NCBI RefSeq assembly: GCF_024436055.1
Contig: NZ_JANFNH010000023.1
Coordinates: forward strand, 28,908-92,907
Reading direction: 5' to 3'
Source: Streptantibioticus rubrisoli
GTDB lineage: Bacteria > Actinomycetota > Actinomycetes > Streptomycetales > Streptomycetaceae
DNA: 64,000 nt
Every line of letters begins with the position of its first letter. The first letter of the stretch is position 1. The notes under the pieces are model-generated. The model ran no database searches. It saw nothing but the letters and a program-made list of their open reading frames with translations, and was not told the origin of the DNA. Positions 17,681 through 26,814 of this stretch are shown here, in pieces. A program made the translations under genes and the position numbers.

Positions 17681-18409
17681 TCACCCCAGCACTGGCAGGC
17701 ATCCCGACAGATCGGCCCGTTCACCGCTGGCCGTCAGCAGCGCGCGGTCCAGCGCCTGCGCCCAGGTGATGCGGCCGGTGGCCAGCCGGATCCAGGTCAG
17801 CGGGTCGGTCTCCACCACGTTCGGCGGTGTGCCGCGGGTGTGCCGCGGCCCTTCGACGCACTGCACGGCCGCGTACGGCGGCACCCTGACCTCGACGGAG
17901 TTGCCGGGCACGGCCTCGGCGAGCGCGTCGGCGAGCAGCCTTGTGGTGGCGGCCAGCGCCTGACGGTCGAGGGGGATGTCGAGGCCGGTGGCGTCGGCGA
18001 GGTCGTCGGTGCGCACGACGAGTTCGGCCAACCGGGTCACCGCGAAGCGGACCATCCGGTCAGGCAGCGGCCCGGTCAGGTCGGCTTCCAGCGCGCCCAC
18101 GGCACGGGCCAGCCGATCGGTGACATCCGCGGTTTCCTCGGCCGCCTCGCGGGTGTCGGTGTCCAGCACTTCGGCGAGGTCGGCTACGGCTGGCGCCTTC
18201 GCGGTCAGCGCGTGAGACGTCGCCTCCGCTTGCCGCGCGATGCGCGCGACGAGCTCCCGCACGGTCCAGCCGCCGACTCGCGTCGGCTGCTGGAGCGCCT
18301 CGGGGGCCAGCCCCCGTACCGCCTCAGCCACCGCCCGCGCCTGCGCCACGAGGGCGTGACGGGTCTTGTCGGGGTCGTAGGACCGGGCTTTGCGCGTACG
18401 GGGTGGCAT
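17681..18409 (-). CDS. maleylpyruvate-isomerase/sterol-carrier family protein
   Basis: 242 residues from ATG 18409 (MPPRTRKARSYDPDKTRHAL). The N-terminal ~150 residues are a DinB-like four-helix bundle as in mycothiol-dependent maleylpyruvate isomerases (GWTVRELVARIARQAE, with RFAVTRLAELVVRTDDLADATG). The last ~80 residues resemble an SCP2-like domain (VEVRVPPYAAVQCVEG, TDPLTWIRLATGRITW). In actinobacteria this two-domain protein regularly neighbours purF and purL. The first helix bundle lacks an obvious metal-binding HxxxH, so enzymatic activity is uncertain. Confidence 0.82.
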   Translation of the reverse strand: MPPRTRKARSYDPDKTRHALVAQARAVAEAVRGLAPEALQQPTRVGGWTVRELVARIARQAEATSHALTAKAPAVADLAEVLDTDTREAAEETADVTDRLARAVGALEADLTGPLPDRMVRFAVTRLAELVVRTDDLADATGLDIPLDRQALAATTRLLADALAEAVPGNSVEVRVPPYAAVQCVEGPRHTRGTPPNVVETDPLTWIRLATGRITWAQALDRALLTASGERADLSGCLPVLG

Positions 18410-18489
18410 ACGCGCAGCGTATCCGCCTCCCGCGGGGGGTGCGGTTCCGTTTGGGGCCAGCCCCAAGTGCCGTCGGGGTTATGGCAGTT

Positions 18490-18672
18490 CGGCACCGCCG
18501 GTCTCCGCCGTCGCGGTTGCTCGCCGTTGCGGCGGGATGGGGTGCGGGGGGTTGCCCCCCGCACCCCCGCAAGGCGTACGGGCCAAGCCCCCGGCACCCC
18601 GCGCGCTCGGGGCGGGTAGTTCCTTCCGCCGCGACGGCGAGCAACCACACCCGACCGGCCCGGCGGTGCCGC
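18490..18672. repeat. large imperfect inverted repeat in a gene-free interval
   Basis: In the 313-base gap before purL, 18515-18533 and 18627-18645 are inverted copies (18 of 19 bases match), and outer arms GGCACCGCCGG (18491 on) and GACCGGCCCGGCGGTGCC (about 18651-18668) also pair imperfectly. The central ~90 bases contain runs of C and G (GGGTTGCCCCCCGC). The block can fold into a long cruciform or hairpin. No ORF with coding character lies here. Confidence 0.65.
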
Positions 18673-18722
18673 AGCGCCCATCAGCGGCCTCCGGCCGCGG
18701 GCACCGCACCCCGGAAAGCGCC

Positions 18723-20972
18723 TCAGCCCAGCAGTGCCGGGATCGTGCCCTCGTAGGCCTCGCGCAGCGCGGCCAGCGTGATGCTGAACTGACCCTGGAC
18801 CTCCAGCGCGTCGCCGTCCACCACGCCGATGCGTGTGGCCGCCAGGCCGCGCGCCCGGCACATGTCGGTGAACCGAAGCTCCTCGCTGCGCGGCACCGAG
18901 ACCACCGCCCGCCCCGCGGACTCGGAGAACAGCGCGACGAACGGGTCAGCCCCCTCCGGGATCACGATCCGGGCGCCGTTGCCGCCCTTGAGACAGGACT
19001 CCACCAGCGCCTGCACCAGCCCTCCGTCGGACAGGTCGTGCGCCGCGTCGATCATCCCGTCCCGCGAGCCGGAGATCAGGATCTCGGCCAGCAGCTTCTC
19101 CCGCTCAAGGTCGACCTTGGGCGGCAGCCCGCCCAGGTGGCCGTGCGCGACCTGCGACCATGCGGAACCGCCGAACTCCTCCCGGGTCTCCCCCAGCAGG
19201 TAGATCAGCTGCCCCTCCTCCGCGAACGCCATCGGCGTGCGGCGGGTGACATCGTCGATCACCCCGAGCACCGCGACCACCGGCGTCGGGTGGATGGCGG
19301 TCTCGCCGGTCTGGTTGTACAGGGAGACGTTTCCGCCGGTGACCGGAGTGCCCAGCACCTGGCAGGCGTCGGCGAGCCCCCGCGTCGCCTCGGCGAACTG
19401 CCACATCACGCCCGGGTCCTCGGGCGAGCCGAAGTTGAGACAGTCGGAGACGGCCAGCGGCCTGGCGCCGGTCGCCGCGACGTTGCGGTACGCCTCGGCC
19501 AGCGCCAACTGCGCACCCGCGTACGGGTCGAGCTTGGCATAGCGCCCGTTGCCGTCGGTGGCCACCGCGACGCCGAGGTTGGTCTCCTCGTCGATGCGGA
19601 CCATGCCGGAGTCCTCCGGCTGCGCCAGCACCGTGTTGCCCAGCACGTACTTGTCGTACTGCGCGGTGATCCAGGACTTCGACGCCTGGTTGGGGCTGGC
19701 CACCAACCGCAGTACGGCGTCGCGCAGTTCGTCAGCGTTCTCCGGGCGCGGCAGCCTGTTCGCGTCGTCGGCCTGCAGCGCGTCCTGCCACTGCGGACGG
19801 GCGTACGGCCGCTCGTACACCGGCCCCTCGTGGGCGACGGTGCGCGGCGGTACGTCCACGATCTGCTCGCCGTGCCAGAAGATCTCCAGCCGGTCGCCGT
19901 CAGTGACCTCGCCGATGACGGTGGCGATGACGTCCCACTTCTCGCAGATCTCCAGGAAGCGGTCGACGTTGTGCGGCTCGACGACCGCGCACATCCGCTC
20001 CTGGGACTCGCTCATCAGGATTTCCTCGGGGCTGAGCGTGGCGTCCCGCAGCGGCACCGTGTCCAGCTCGATGCGCATGCCGCCGGTACCGGCGGACGCC
20101 AACTCGCTGGTGGCGCAGGACAGTCCGGCACCGCCGAGGTCCTGGATACCGACGACCAGCTTCTCCCGGAAGATCTCCAGGGTGCACTCGATGAGCAGCT
20201 TCTCCTGGAAGGGGTCACCGACCTGGACGGCCGGACGCTTGGTCGGACCGGTCGACTCGAACGTCTCGGAGGCCAGCACCGAGACACCGCCGATGCCGTC
20301 GCCGCCGGTGCGGGCGCCGTACAGGATCACCTTGTTGCCGGGGCCGGAGGCCTTGGCGAGGTGGATGTCCTCGTGCCTCATCACGCCCACGCACAGCGCG
20401 TTGACCAGCGGATTGCCCTGGTAGCAGGGGTCGAAGACGACCTCGCCGCCGATGTTGGGCAGGCCCAGGCAGTTGCCGTAGCCGCCGATGCCCGCGACCA
20501 CGCCGTGCGCGACGCGCTTGGTGTCGGCCTCGTCGGGGTCGCCGAACCGCAGCGGGTCCATCACCGCGACCGGCCGGGCGCCCATCGCCAGGATGTCGCG
20601 CACGATGCCGCCGACACCGGTGGCCGCGCCCTGGTAGGGCTCGATGTACGAGGGGTGGTTGTGCGACTCGACCTTGAAGGTCACCGCGTACCCCTGGCCG
20701 ACGTCGACCACGCCCGCGTTCTCGCCGATGCCGACCAGCATCGCCGAGCTGGCCGGGGCCTTCTCGCCGAACTGCCGCAGGTGCACCTTGCTGGACTTGT
20801 ACGAGCAGTGCTCGGACCACATCACCGAGTACATGGCCAGCTCGGCGCCGGTCGGGCGGCGGCCGAGGATGCCGGTGATCCGCTCGTACTCGTCGGGCTT
20901 CAGGCCGAGTTCGGCCCACGGCAGGGCGGTGTCGGGGGTCTGCTCCGCGTTCTTGACGGTGTCGAGGGTCAT
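18723..20972 (-). CDS. purL: phosphoribosylformylglycinamidine synthase large subunit
   Basis: 749 residues from ATG 20972, the small-type PurL that needs PurS and PurQ. Catalyses ATP- and glutamine-dependent conversion of FGAR to FGAM. Motifs are [14 protein letters not shown] near the N-terminus, [24 protein letters not shown] and [12 protein letters not shown] longer frame to 21551 is a shadow inside purQ. The ATG overlaps the purQ stop by one base (TAATG), so translation is coupled. Confidence 0.97.
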   Translation of the reverse strand: MTLDTVKNAEQTPDTALPWAELGLKPDEYERITGILGRRPTGAELAMYSVMWSEHCSYKSSKVHLRQFGEKAPASSAMLVGIGENAGVVDVGQGYAVTFKVESHNHPSYIEPYQGAATGVGGIVRDILAMGARPVAVMDPLRFGDPDEADTKRVAHGVVAGIGGYGNCLGLPNIGGEVVFDPCYQGNPLVNALCVGVMRHEDIHLAKASGPGNKVILYGARTGGDGIGGVSVLASETFESTGPTKRPAVQVGDPFQEKLLIECTLEIFREKLVVGIQDLGGAGLSCATSELASAGTGGMRIELDTVPLRDATLSPEEILMSESQERMCAVVEPHNVDRFLEICEKWDVIATVIGEVTDGDRLEIFWHGEQIVDVPPRTVAHEGPVYERPYARPQWQDALQADDANRLPRPENADELRDAVLRLVASPNQASKSWITAQYDKYVLGNTVLAQPEDSGMVRIDEETNLGVAVATDGNGRYAKLDPYAGAQLALAEAYRNVAATGARPLAVSDCLNFGSPEDPGVMWQFAEATRGLADACQVLGTPVTGGNVSLYNQTGETAIHPTPVVAVLGVIDDVTRRTPMAFAEEGQLIYLLGETREEFGGSAWSQVAHGHLGGLPPKVDLEREKLLAEILISGSRDGMIDAAHDLSDGGLVQALVESCLKGGNGARIVIPEGADPFVALFSESAGRAVVSVPRSEELRFTDMCRARGLAATRIGVVDGDALEVQGQFSITLAALREAYEGTIPALLG

Positions 20973-21646
20973 TACGCTTTCACCAACTGCTTCAGGATCG
21001 AGGTGAAGAATCCGAGGCCCTCGGTCGTCGGGCCGGTGAGCGGCTCGACGGCGTGCTCGGGGTGCGGCATCAGGCCGACCACGTTTCCGGCCTCGTTGGT
21101 GATGCCGGCGATGTCGCGGCGCGAGCCGTTGGGGTTCAGCTCCAGGTAGCGGGCGACGACCCGGCCTTCGGCCTCCAGCATGTCCAGGGTGCGCTCGTCG
21201 GCGACGTAGCCGCCCTCGCCGTTCTTCAGCGGGACGGTGATCTCCTGGCCCTGCGTGTAGTCCGCGGTCCAGGCGGTCGAGGCGTTCTCGATGCGCAGCT
21301 TCTGGTCGCGGCAGATGAAGTGCAGGTGGTCGTTGCGGGTCAACGCGCCGGGCAGCAGGTGGGATTCGCACAGGATCTGGAACCCGTTGCAGATGCCGAG
21401 CACCGGCAGTCCCTGCTTGGCGCCCTCGATGATCAGCTCCATGATCGGCGAGAACCGGGCGATGGCGCCGCAGCGCAGGTAGTCCCCATAGGAGAAACCA
21501 CCCGGCAGCACGACCGCGTCGACCTGCTTGAGGTCCTTGTCGCGGTGCCACAGCGAAACCGGCTCGGCCCCGGCGAGCTTCACCGCGCGCAGCGCGTCCC
21601 GGTCGTCGAGCGAACCGGGAAAGGTGACGACACCGACCCGACTCAC
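20972..21646 (-). CDS. purQ: phosphoribosylformylglycinamidine synthase glutaminase subunit
   Basis: 224 residues from GTG 21646. A class I glutamine amidotransferase providing ammonia to PurL. Nucleophile elbow GICNGFQIL holds the catalytic Cys (about residue 85); the His/Glu pair lies in [20 protein letters not shown] is also family-typical. Coupled to purS by a GTGA overlap and to purL by TAATG. Confidence 0.97.
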   Translation of the reverse strand: MSRVGVVTFPGSLDDRDALRAVKLAGAEPVSLWHRDKDLKQVDAVVLPGGFSYGDYLRCGAIARFSPIMELIIEGAKQGLPVLGICNGFQILCESHLLPGALTRNDHLHFICRDQKLRIENASTAWTADYTQGQEITVPLKNGEGGYVADERTLDMLEAEGRVVARYLELNPNGSRRDIAGITNEAGNVVGLMPHPEHAVEPLTGPTTEGLGFFTSILKQLVKA

Positions 21647-21888
21647 GACTCCACCCGCACGGTGAAGTCCTCGATCACGGTGTTGGCGAGGAAACTCTCG
21701 GCGATCTTGTGGATACGTGCGAGGGCGTCGTCGTCGACCGGCCCCTCTACTTCGAGTTCGAATCGCTTGCCCTGACGAACGTCCGAGATGCCTTCGAAGC
21801 CCAGGCGAGGAAGTGCGCGCTGCACCGCCTGTCCCTGGGGGTCGAGGATCTCCGGCTTGAGCATGACGTCGACTACGACGCGTGCCAC
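21643..21888 (-). CDS. purS: phosphoribosylformylglycinamidine synthase subunit PurS
   Basis: 81 residues from GTG 21888, preceded by GGGAG at a 5-base spacing; an upstream frame to 22218 is not coding. It begins [19 protein letters not shown] and has [11 protein letters not shown] and [14 protein letters not shown], typical PurS. PurS dimers bridge PurQ and PurL in the FGAR amidotransferase complex. First gene of purS-purQ-purL. Confidence 0.95.
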   Translation of the reverse strand: MARVVVDVMLKPEILDPQGQAVQRALPRLGFEGISDVRQGKRFELEVEGPVDDDALARIHKIAESFLANTVIEDFTVRVES

Positions 21889-22255
21889 GTGCACTCCCGG
21901 TGGTGTGGTGCGTGAGGTGACCTCGAAGGTGACGGCTGTGGCGACCTCCGAAGTGCTCTCAGCGTACCCGCCTGGAAAATCTACGCGCATAGATATCCCC
22001 GTCGCCCCATCACGGTTATGCATCGACCGGGGTAACCTCTGTGGAAAACGCAAGGAAAACCGTATGGTCCCGATTGCGGTGCGATGAAGCAGGGAAATGT
22101 GCCACAGCTTCCACTCGCAATACCGTCCATTGGGCAAATCAAAACGCATTGACCCCGACCAGCCGGCCGCGGCACATCTCCGCACGTCAGGGCGGACGAC
22201 ATGGGTACCGATAGGCACCTAATGCAGCCGTTGCCGCACGAAAGGACCGATATCC
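21889..22255. other. divergent promoter region between purS and the lsr2-like gene
   Basis: 367 bases with no credible ORF. GC drops near 21975-22090, consistent with promoters on both strands. GAAAGGA (about 22238-22244) is the ribosome-binding site of the plus-strand gene. No riboswitch or purine box was recognised. Confidence 0.5.
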
Positions 22256-22573
22256 ATGGCGCAGCGCGTGGTGGTCACCCTCTCCGACGACATCGACGGC
22301 GGCGAGGCAGAGGAAACGGTCGCGTTCGGCCTTGACGGCAAGACTTACGAGATCGACCTGTCCGCCGCGAATGCGGACAAGCTCCGCGACGCGCTGATGC
22401 CTTACCTGAAGGCGGGGCGCCGCCGCAGCCGGTCGGGCAAGACCTACCAGCGGACGTCGGTCGCGCCGGACCCGGCGGCGGTTCGCGCCTGGGCGCGTTC
22501 GCACGGGTTCGACGTGCCGCCGCGGGGGCGGATCCCCAAGAAGGTGTACGAGGCGTTCGACGCCGCCCGGTAG
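22256..22573 (+). CDS. lsr2: Lsr2-family nucleoid-associated protein
   Basis: 105 residues. The N-terminal dimerisation beta-hairpin domain (AQRVVVTLSDDIDGGEAEETVAFGLDGK) and the C-terminal DNA-binding helix pair with the AT-hook-like Arg90-Gly91-Arg92 (PPRGRIPKKVYEAF) are both intact. Lsr2 is a bridging xenogeneic silencer of AT-rich DNA. Streptomycetes carry two paralogues; the pur-linked position suggests this is the second one (LsrL), from memory of S. coelicolor. The linker GRRRSRSGKTYQRTS is basic. Followed by a short GGGGC-TTC-GCCCC hairpin. Confidence 0.93.
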   Translation: MAQRVVVTLSDDIDGGEAEETVAFGLDGKTYEIDLSAANADKLRDALMPYLKAGRRRSRSGKTYQRTSVAPDPAAVRAWARSHGFDVPPRGRIPKKVYEAFDAAR

Positions 22574-22578
22574 CGGTC

Positions 22579-22604
22579 CTGGGGCTTCGCCCCGGCCTTC
22601 GGGC
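22579..22604 (+). terminator. short hairpins after the lsr2-like gene
   Basis: GGGGC (22581-22585) and GCCCC (22589-22593) around TTC, directly followed by a second small CC-GG hairpin. Weak, without a T tract. Confidence 0.35.
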
Positions 22605-22776
22605 GACGGAGGGTGGGGGGCGTCACGACCAGGCGCCGGGCGAATCCGGACGCACACCCCCATATGCCAACTCCCCGCACGGAGTTGGCGGCTCGATTGG
22701 ACAGACGCCCCCGGTGATCAGCTAAAGTCTGAAGCGCGCCGGGGGCGAGGCCGAAAGGCCGAAGCCACCGAACCGC

Positions 22777-22848
22777 GCGGGTGTAGCTCAGTAGTAGAGC
22801 GCCCCTTTTCCAAAGGGGAGGCGCAGTGTGCGATTCCTGTCACCCGCT
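22777..22848 (+). tRNA. tRNA-Gly (UCC) with atypical D-loop and degraded T-arm
   Basis: A 72-base element. Acceptor GCGGGTG/CACCCGC, D stem GCTC/GAGC and anticodon stem CCCCT/AGGGG are perfect; loop TTTCCAA gives anticodon TCC. The T-stem is not: 22824-22828 (CAGTG) against 22836-22840 (CCTGT) gives one Watson-Crick pair and one wobble. The T-loop is TGCGATT, so T55 is replaced by G, and the D-loop AGTAGTA has A in place of G18. The normal tRNA-Gly(GCC) starts 78 bases downstream. Loss of the G18-T55 contact and the T-stem recalls staphylococcal tRNA-Gly species used for cell-wall synthesis rather than translation; that role is inference. It may also be a decaying gene. Confidence 0.8.
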
Positions 22849-22925
22849 CCGACGGCCCTACCGGTCGATTCGATCAGGTAGAGTGGTCAGCGCACCGGGC
22901 GGTGAAAGCCGCTCGGCGGCAACAT

Positions 22926-22998
22926 GCGGACGTAGCTCAGTTGGTAGAGCGCAACCTTGCCAAGGTTGAGGTCGCGAGTTCGAGCCTCGTCGTCCGCT
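22926..22998 (+). tRNA. tRNA-Gly (GCC), copy 1
   Basis: A 73-base canonical cloverleaf: acceptor GCGGACG/CGTCCGC, D-loop AGTTGGTA with G18G19, anticodon loop TTGCCAA gives GCC, T-loop AGTTCGAGC. Identical to 26815-26887. Confidence 0.95.
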
Positions 22999-23005
22999 CC
23001 AGCGA

Positions 23006-23044
23006 AAGGGATCCACCCCGCAAGGGGCGGGTCCCTTCTTTTTT
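23006..23044 (+). terminator. terminator after tRNA-Gly copy 1
   Basis: AAGGGA (23006-23011) pairs with TCCCTT (23032-23037), with inner ACCC/GGGT pairing; a T-rich tail follows (CTTTTTT). Confidence 0.75.
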
Positions 23045-23075
23045 GCGCTGCTTTGCGCTCCTTTGCACTCTCCCA

Positions 23076-23102
23076 ATGACAAATGTCATCAGCACTGATG
23101 AC
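23076..23102. promoter_or_regulatory. two overlapping palindromes upstream of the ABC/two-component operon
   Basis: ATGACA-AA-TGTCAT (23076-23089) and GTCATCAG-CA-CTGATGAC (23085-23102) overlap by five bases, 45 bases before the ABC ATPase ATG. Both arms are perfect. The position suits an operator for the NarL-type response regulator encoded at the end of the operon. Confidence 0.55.
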
Positions 23103-23146
23103 ACCGCGCACCGCCCAGCGCCCCGGCACGGCGGAACGCTGGAGGC

Positions 23147-24139
23147 ATGCGTACCGACACCGCCACTGACCGGCATGTGATCGAGGCCACCGCCCTCCGC
23201 CGCCGCTATCGAGCCTCCGGCTCCAAAGCCACCAAACGCAACAGCGCGAACACCAGCCCCACCGCCACCCGCGGTTTCGAGGCCGTACGCGGCGTCTCCT
23301 TCACCGTGGCCCGGGGCGAACTGTTCGCGCTGCTGGGGACCAACGGCGCGGGCAAGACCTCGACCGTCGAGTTGCTGGAGGGACTGGCCGCGCCCTCGGG
23401 CGGCCAGGTGCGAGTGCTGGGGCACGACCCGTACCTGGACCGCGCCGCCGTCCGGCCGCGGATCGGCGTGATGCTGCAGGAGGGCGGGTTCCCGTCCGAC
23501 CTGACCGTGCGGGAGACGGTCCGCATGTGGGCGGGGTGCACGACAGACGCCCGTCCTGCGGCCGAAGCGCTGGAGATGGTCGGCCTCACCGGCCGCGCCG
23601 AGGTGCGGGTCAAGATGCTGTCCGGAGGCGAACGGCGCCGCCTGGACCTGGCGTTGGCCCTGCTCGGCAACCCGGAGCTGCTGTTCCTGGACGAGCCGAC
23701 CACCGGCCTGGACGCCGAAGTGCGCCGGGAAACCTGGGAGTTGGTGCGGCACCTGCGCGACCAGGGCACCACCATCGTGCTGACCACTCACTACCTGGAC
23801 GAGGCGGAGGCGCTCGCCGACCGGCTGGCGATCATGCGCAGGGGCCGGATCGTGGCTTCCGGCACCCCCGCCGAGGTGACCGCGGCGCGCCCGGCCCGGA
23901 TCCGGTTCGAACTGCCGCCCGCGGTCTCGGCGGGCGAGCTGCCGCTGTCCGTACCCGCGGCGGTGCACGGCCGCCGGGTGGAGGTGCGGACCGAACGGCT
24001 GCAGGAGGCGCTGACCGAACTCCTGCTGTGGGCAAGGGACAAACAACTGGAACTCGTCGGGCTGGACGCCCGGTCCGCCTCGCTCGAAGAGGCGTTCTTG
24101 GACATCGCCACGGGCGAGGGGGAGGAGCTGGCCGCATGA
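23147..24139 (+). CDS. ABC transporter ATP-binding protein
   Basis: 330 residues. Walker A GTNGAGKT (64-71), Q-loop MLQEGGF, signature LSGGERRR, Walker B LLFLDEPTTGLD and H-loop TTHYLDE are intact. The C-terminal ~80 residues (after EVTAARPARIRFELP) form an extra domain found in DrrA-like drug or antibiotic exporters. It energises the permease encoded next, with which it overlaps (ATGA). With the sensor kinase and regulator downstream it forms a self-regulated export module of the kind often responding to membrane-active compounds. Confidence 0.93.
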   Translation: MRTDTATDRHVIEATALRRRYRASGSKATKRNSANTSPTATRGFEAVRGVSFTVARGELFALLGTNGAGKTSTVELLEGLAAPSGGQVRVLGHDPYLDRAAVRPRIGVMLQEGGFPSDLTVRETVRMWAGCTTDARPAAEALEMVGLTGRAEVRVKMLSGGERRRLDLALALLGNPELLFLDEPTTGLDAEVRRETWELVRHLRDQGTTIVLTTHYLDEAEALADRLAIMRRGRIVASGTPAEVTAARPARIRFELPPAVSAGELPLSVPAAVHGRRVEVRTERLQEALTELLLWARDKQLELVGLDARSASLEEAFLDIATGEGEELAA

Positions 24140-24903
24140 GGACGACCAGGATGAGGCGGTTGGCGGCGCTGGGCCGCGCCGAGGCGACCTTGCTGTGGCG
24201 CAACCGGTCGGCGGCGTTCATGGCCCTGGCCATGCCGTTGATCATGATCTACGCGATGCACTCCACCACCGCCCGGATGCACCTCGGAAAGATCGGCATG
24301 ACCGCCACCGCGGTGTCGGTGACCGGCGGGATCGGCATGATCCTGGTCCTCGTCGTCTACGCCAACCTGGTGCCCGCCTACGTCACCCGCCGCGAGCAGC
24401 TGGTGCTCAAGCGGCTGCGCACCGGAGAGCCGACGGACCTGGAGATCCTCACCGGTACCGCACTGCCCGCGGTGGTGGTGGCCCTCGCGCAGTGCGCCGC
24501 ACTGGTCGTCGCCGGAACCGCGGTGCTCGACCTGTCGGCACCCCAGCGGCCGGAACTGCTGCTGCTTGGCGCAGCGTTGGGCATACCGCTGATGGTGGCC
24601 TGCGCCGCGGTGACGACCGTCGTCACCCGTAGCGCCGAGGTCGCCCAGCTGACCACGATGCCGCTGTGGATGATCACACTCGCCGGATCGGGGCTGTTCG
24701 TGCCGCTGGAGATCATGCCGCACCAACTCGCCGATGTCTGCCGCCTGTTGCCGATGACCCCGGTCGTGGACCTGTTCCGCACTGGCTGGCTGGGCGGCGC
24801 CGACGCGATGCGGGTGGTGCGGGACGTGCTGACCGCGGGGGTCTGGCTCGGTGTGGCGGGATGGGCTGTGCGACGGTGGTTCCGCTGGGAGCCGAGGCGT
24901 TGA
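24136..24903 (+). CDS. ABC-2 type transporter permease
   Basis: 255 residues from ATG 24136, overlapping the ATPase stop by four bases; the longer frame from 23527 is a shadow. Six hydrophobic segments, the first at about residues 28-46 (FMALAMPLIMIYAMH); REQLVLKRLRTGEP is the conserved ABC-2 coupling region, and LPMTPVVDLFRTGWLG near the C-terminus is typical of DrrB-like permeases. Partner of the preceding ATPase; substrate unknown. Confidence 0.9.
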   Translation: MRTTRMRRLAALGRAEATLLWRNRSAAFMALAMPLIMIYAMHSTTARMHLGKIGMTATAVSVTGGIGMILVLVVYANLVPAYVTRREQLVLKRLRTGEPTDLEILTGTALPAVVVALAQCAALVVAGTAVLDLSAPQRPELLLLGAALGIPLMVACAAVTTVVTRSAEVAQLTTMPLWMITLAGSGLFVPLEIMPHQLADVCRLLPMTPVVDLFRTGWLGGADAMRVVRDVLTAGVWLGVAGWAVRRWFRWEPRR

Positions 24904-24916
24904 GGGGGTAGTTCCG

Positions 24917-26176
24917 GTGTGGGGTTGGGGGAAGCGCAGCGGTGCCGGGCGGGTGGAGCTGTACAGCCGCTGTTCGCTGCACGTGTCGTTCGGGCTGTTC
25001 ACGCTGGGCGGGCTGACGATGCTCGTCACGGGGCTGGGCACCGTACGGCAGCACCCTTACGCTCTGGTGCTCACACCGTTGACGATGCTCCTGCTGCTCT
25101 GCCAGGGCGGGCTGGCCATCGTGTTGAACACCCAGGCGCTCGACCACTACCTCGGGCTTCGCCCGACTCCGAGCCGCCGGTTGACGGTCGGGGTGACCGC
25201 GGTGTCCGCGGCGACGCTGTCGTGTACGGCGGCGTCGCAGGCGGTCGGGGCGCTGTCGACGGTGTGGGTGTCGGAGACCGTGATGTTCAGCATGGCCCTG
25301 CTCGCCGGACCGTTCTCGCTGTTGATGCCGATCCGGCGTACCGCGTGGGTCTGCGTGCTGGCGGTGGTGGCGGTGTCGGTCATGGTGGAGGCCACCGGGC
25401 GGGGGGTGGCGCCGCTGGCCGGAAGCCTGTTCATGGGCACGGTGGGCTGCCTGTCGTTCGCCTGCTCCTCCCGGGGGTGCGGCTGGGTCCTGTCCGTGCT
25501 GCGCGAACTGGAGCAGGCGCGTGACGTGCAGGCGCGGCTGGCGGTGGCCGAGGAGCGGCTACGGTTCGGGCGGGACCTGCACGATGTGCTCGGCCGCAAC
25601 CTGTCGGTCATCGCGCTCAAGAGCGAGCTGGCGGTCCAACTCGCCCGTCGGCAGCGGCCGGAGGCGGTGGAGCAGATGATCGAGGTACAGCGCATCGCCC
25701 GGGAGTCGCAGGGCGAGGTGCGTGAGGTGGTCCGCGGCTACCGCACCGCCGACCTGCACACCGAACTCGTGGGCGCCCTGTCGGTGCTGCGCGCCGCCGG
25801 GGTGGACTGCGCGGTGCACGGCGACGACGCCTCCGCGCTGCCCGCCGAGGCGCAGTCGGTGCTGGCCTGGGTGGTCCGGGAGGGCACCACCAACGTGCTG
25901 CGGCACGGCGAGGCGCAGCACTGTGCGATACGGCTGCGGGCCCGCCCGGACGGCGCGGCGGTGCTGACGATGGAGAACGACGGGGTGGACGACCGGCCGC
26001 CGGGCAAGGGCAACGGCCTCGACGGACTGCGTGAGCGGCTCACCGCGGTGGACGGCACGCTGACCGCCGAACGCCGCTCCGACGGGGTGTTCCGGCTCAC
26101 CGCCCAGGTGCCGCGGCCCGCCTCGCCGGACGAGCAGGGGCCGTACCGGGACTACGCGGCAGGGAGGGCGGGATGA
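24917..26176 (+). CDS. DesK-type sensor histidine kinase
   Basis: 419 residues from GTG 24917 (MWGWGKRSGAGRVELYSRCS). Five or six TM helices fill residues ~20-180, then the HisKA_3 dimerisation helix RFGRDLHDVLGRNLSVIALK with phospho-acceptor His222, and an ATPase domain with REGTTNVLRHG (N-box) and GNGLDGLRERL (G-box). No extracytoplasmic sensor domain: this is a membrane-embedded sensor like DesK/LiaS. Its stop overlaps the regulator start (ATGA). Confidence 0.92.
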   Translation: MWGWGKRSGAGRVELYSRCSLHVSFGLFTLGGLTMLVTGLGTVRQHPYALVLTPLTMLLLLCQGGLAIVLNTQALDHYLGLRPTPSRRLTVGVTAVSAATLSCTAASQAVGALSTVWVSETVMFSMALLAGPFSLLMPIRRTAWVCVLAVVAVSVMVEATGRGVAPLAGSLFMGTVGCLSFACSSRGCGWVLSVLRELEQARDVQARLAVAEERLRFGRDLHDVLGRNLSVIALKSELAVQLARRQRPEAVEQMIEVQRIARESQGEVREVVRGYRTADLHTELVGALSVLRAAGVDCAVHGDDASALPAEAQSVLAWVVREGTTNVLRHGEAQHCAIRLRARPDGAAVLTMENDGVDDRPPGKGNGLDGLRERLTAVDGTLTAERRSDGVFRLTAQVPRPASPDEQGPYRDYAAGRAG

Positions 26177-26796
26177 ACGGGCAGGGCGAACCGGTACGGG
26201 TGCTGCTGGCCGACGACGAACACCTCATCCGGGGCGCGCTGGCCGCGCTGCTGTCGTTCGAGGACGACCTACGGGTGGTGGCGGAGGCGGCCTCGGGTCC
26301 CGAGGCGCTGGCGATGGCCCGGGCGCACCGGCCCGACGTGGCCGTACTGGACCTGGAGATGCCGGGCGCGGACGGTGTGACGGTGGCCACATCGCTACGG
26401 TCCCAACTCCCCGGCTGCCGGACCATGATCGTCACCGGTCACGGCCGCCCCGGCCACCTCAAGCGCGCACTGTCCGCCGGGGTGCGCGGCTTCGTACCCA
26501 AGACCGTCTCGGCACAGCGGCTCGCCGAGATCATCCGAACCGTGCACGCCGGAGGCCGCTATGTGGACCCGGAGTTGGCGGCCGACGCGATCAGCGCGGG
26601 CGACTCCCCGCTGACCACCAGGGAGACCCAGCTGCTGGAGCTGGCGGCGGACGGTGCGCCGATCGCGGAGATCGCCGAGCGCGCCGCGCTGTCGCCCGGA
26701 ACAGTCCGTAACTACCTGTCGGCGGCGGCGGCCAAGCTCTCCGCGGAGAACCGGCACGCGGCAGTGCGCATCGCACGGTCCCAGGGTTGGCTATGA
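26173..26796 (+). CDS. NarL/LuxR-type response regulator
   Basis: 207 residues. Receiver domain with acidic pair Asp14/Asp15 (LADDEH), phospho-acceptor Asp60 (VLDLEMPG) and the conserved Lys in FVPKT. The C-terminal LuxR helix-turn-helix is TTRETQLLELAADGAPIAEI then LSPGTVRNYLSAAAAK. Partner of the preceding kinase. DesR-like regulators often bind palindromes in front of their own ABC genes, matching the two found at 23076-23102. The gene ends 18 bases before a tRNA. Confidence 0.94.
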   Translation: MNGQGEPVRVLLADDEHLIRGALAALLSFEDDLRVVAEAASGPEALAMARAHRPDVAVLDLEMPGADGVTVATSLRSQLPGCRTMIVTGHGRPGHLKRALSAGVRGFVPKTVSAQRLAEIIRTVHAGGRYVDPELAADAISAGDSPLTTRETQLLELAADGAPIAEIAERAALSPGTVRNYLSAAAAKLSAENRHAAVRIARSQGWL

Positions 26797-26814
26797 TGGT
26801 GCACAGCAGCGCGC

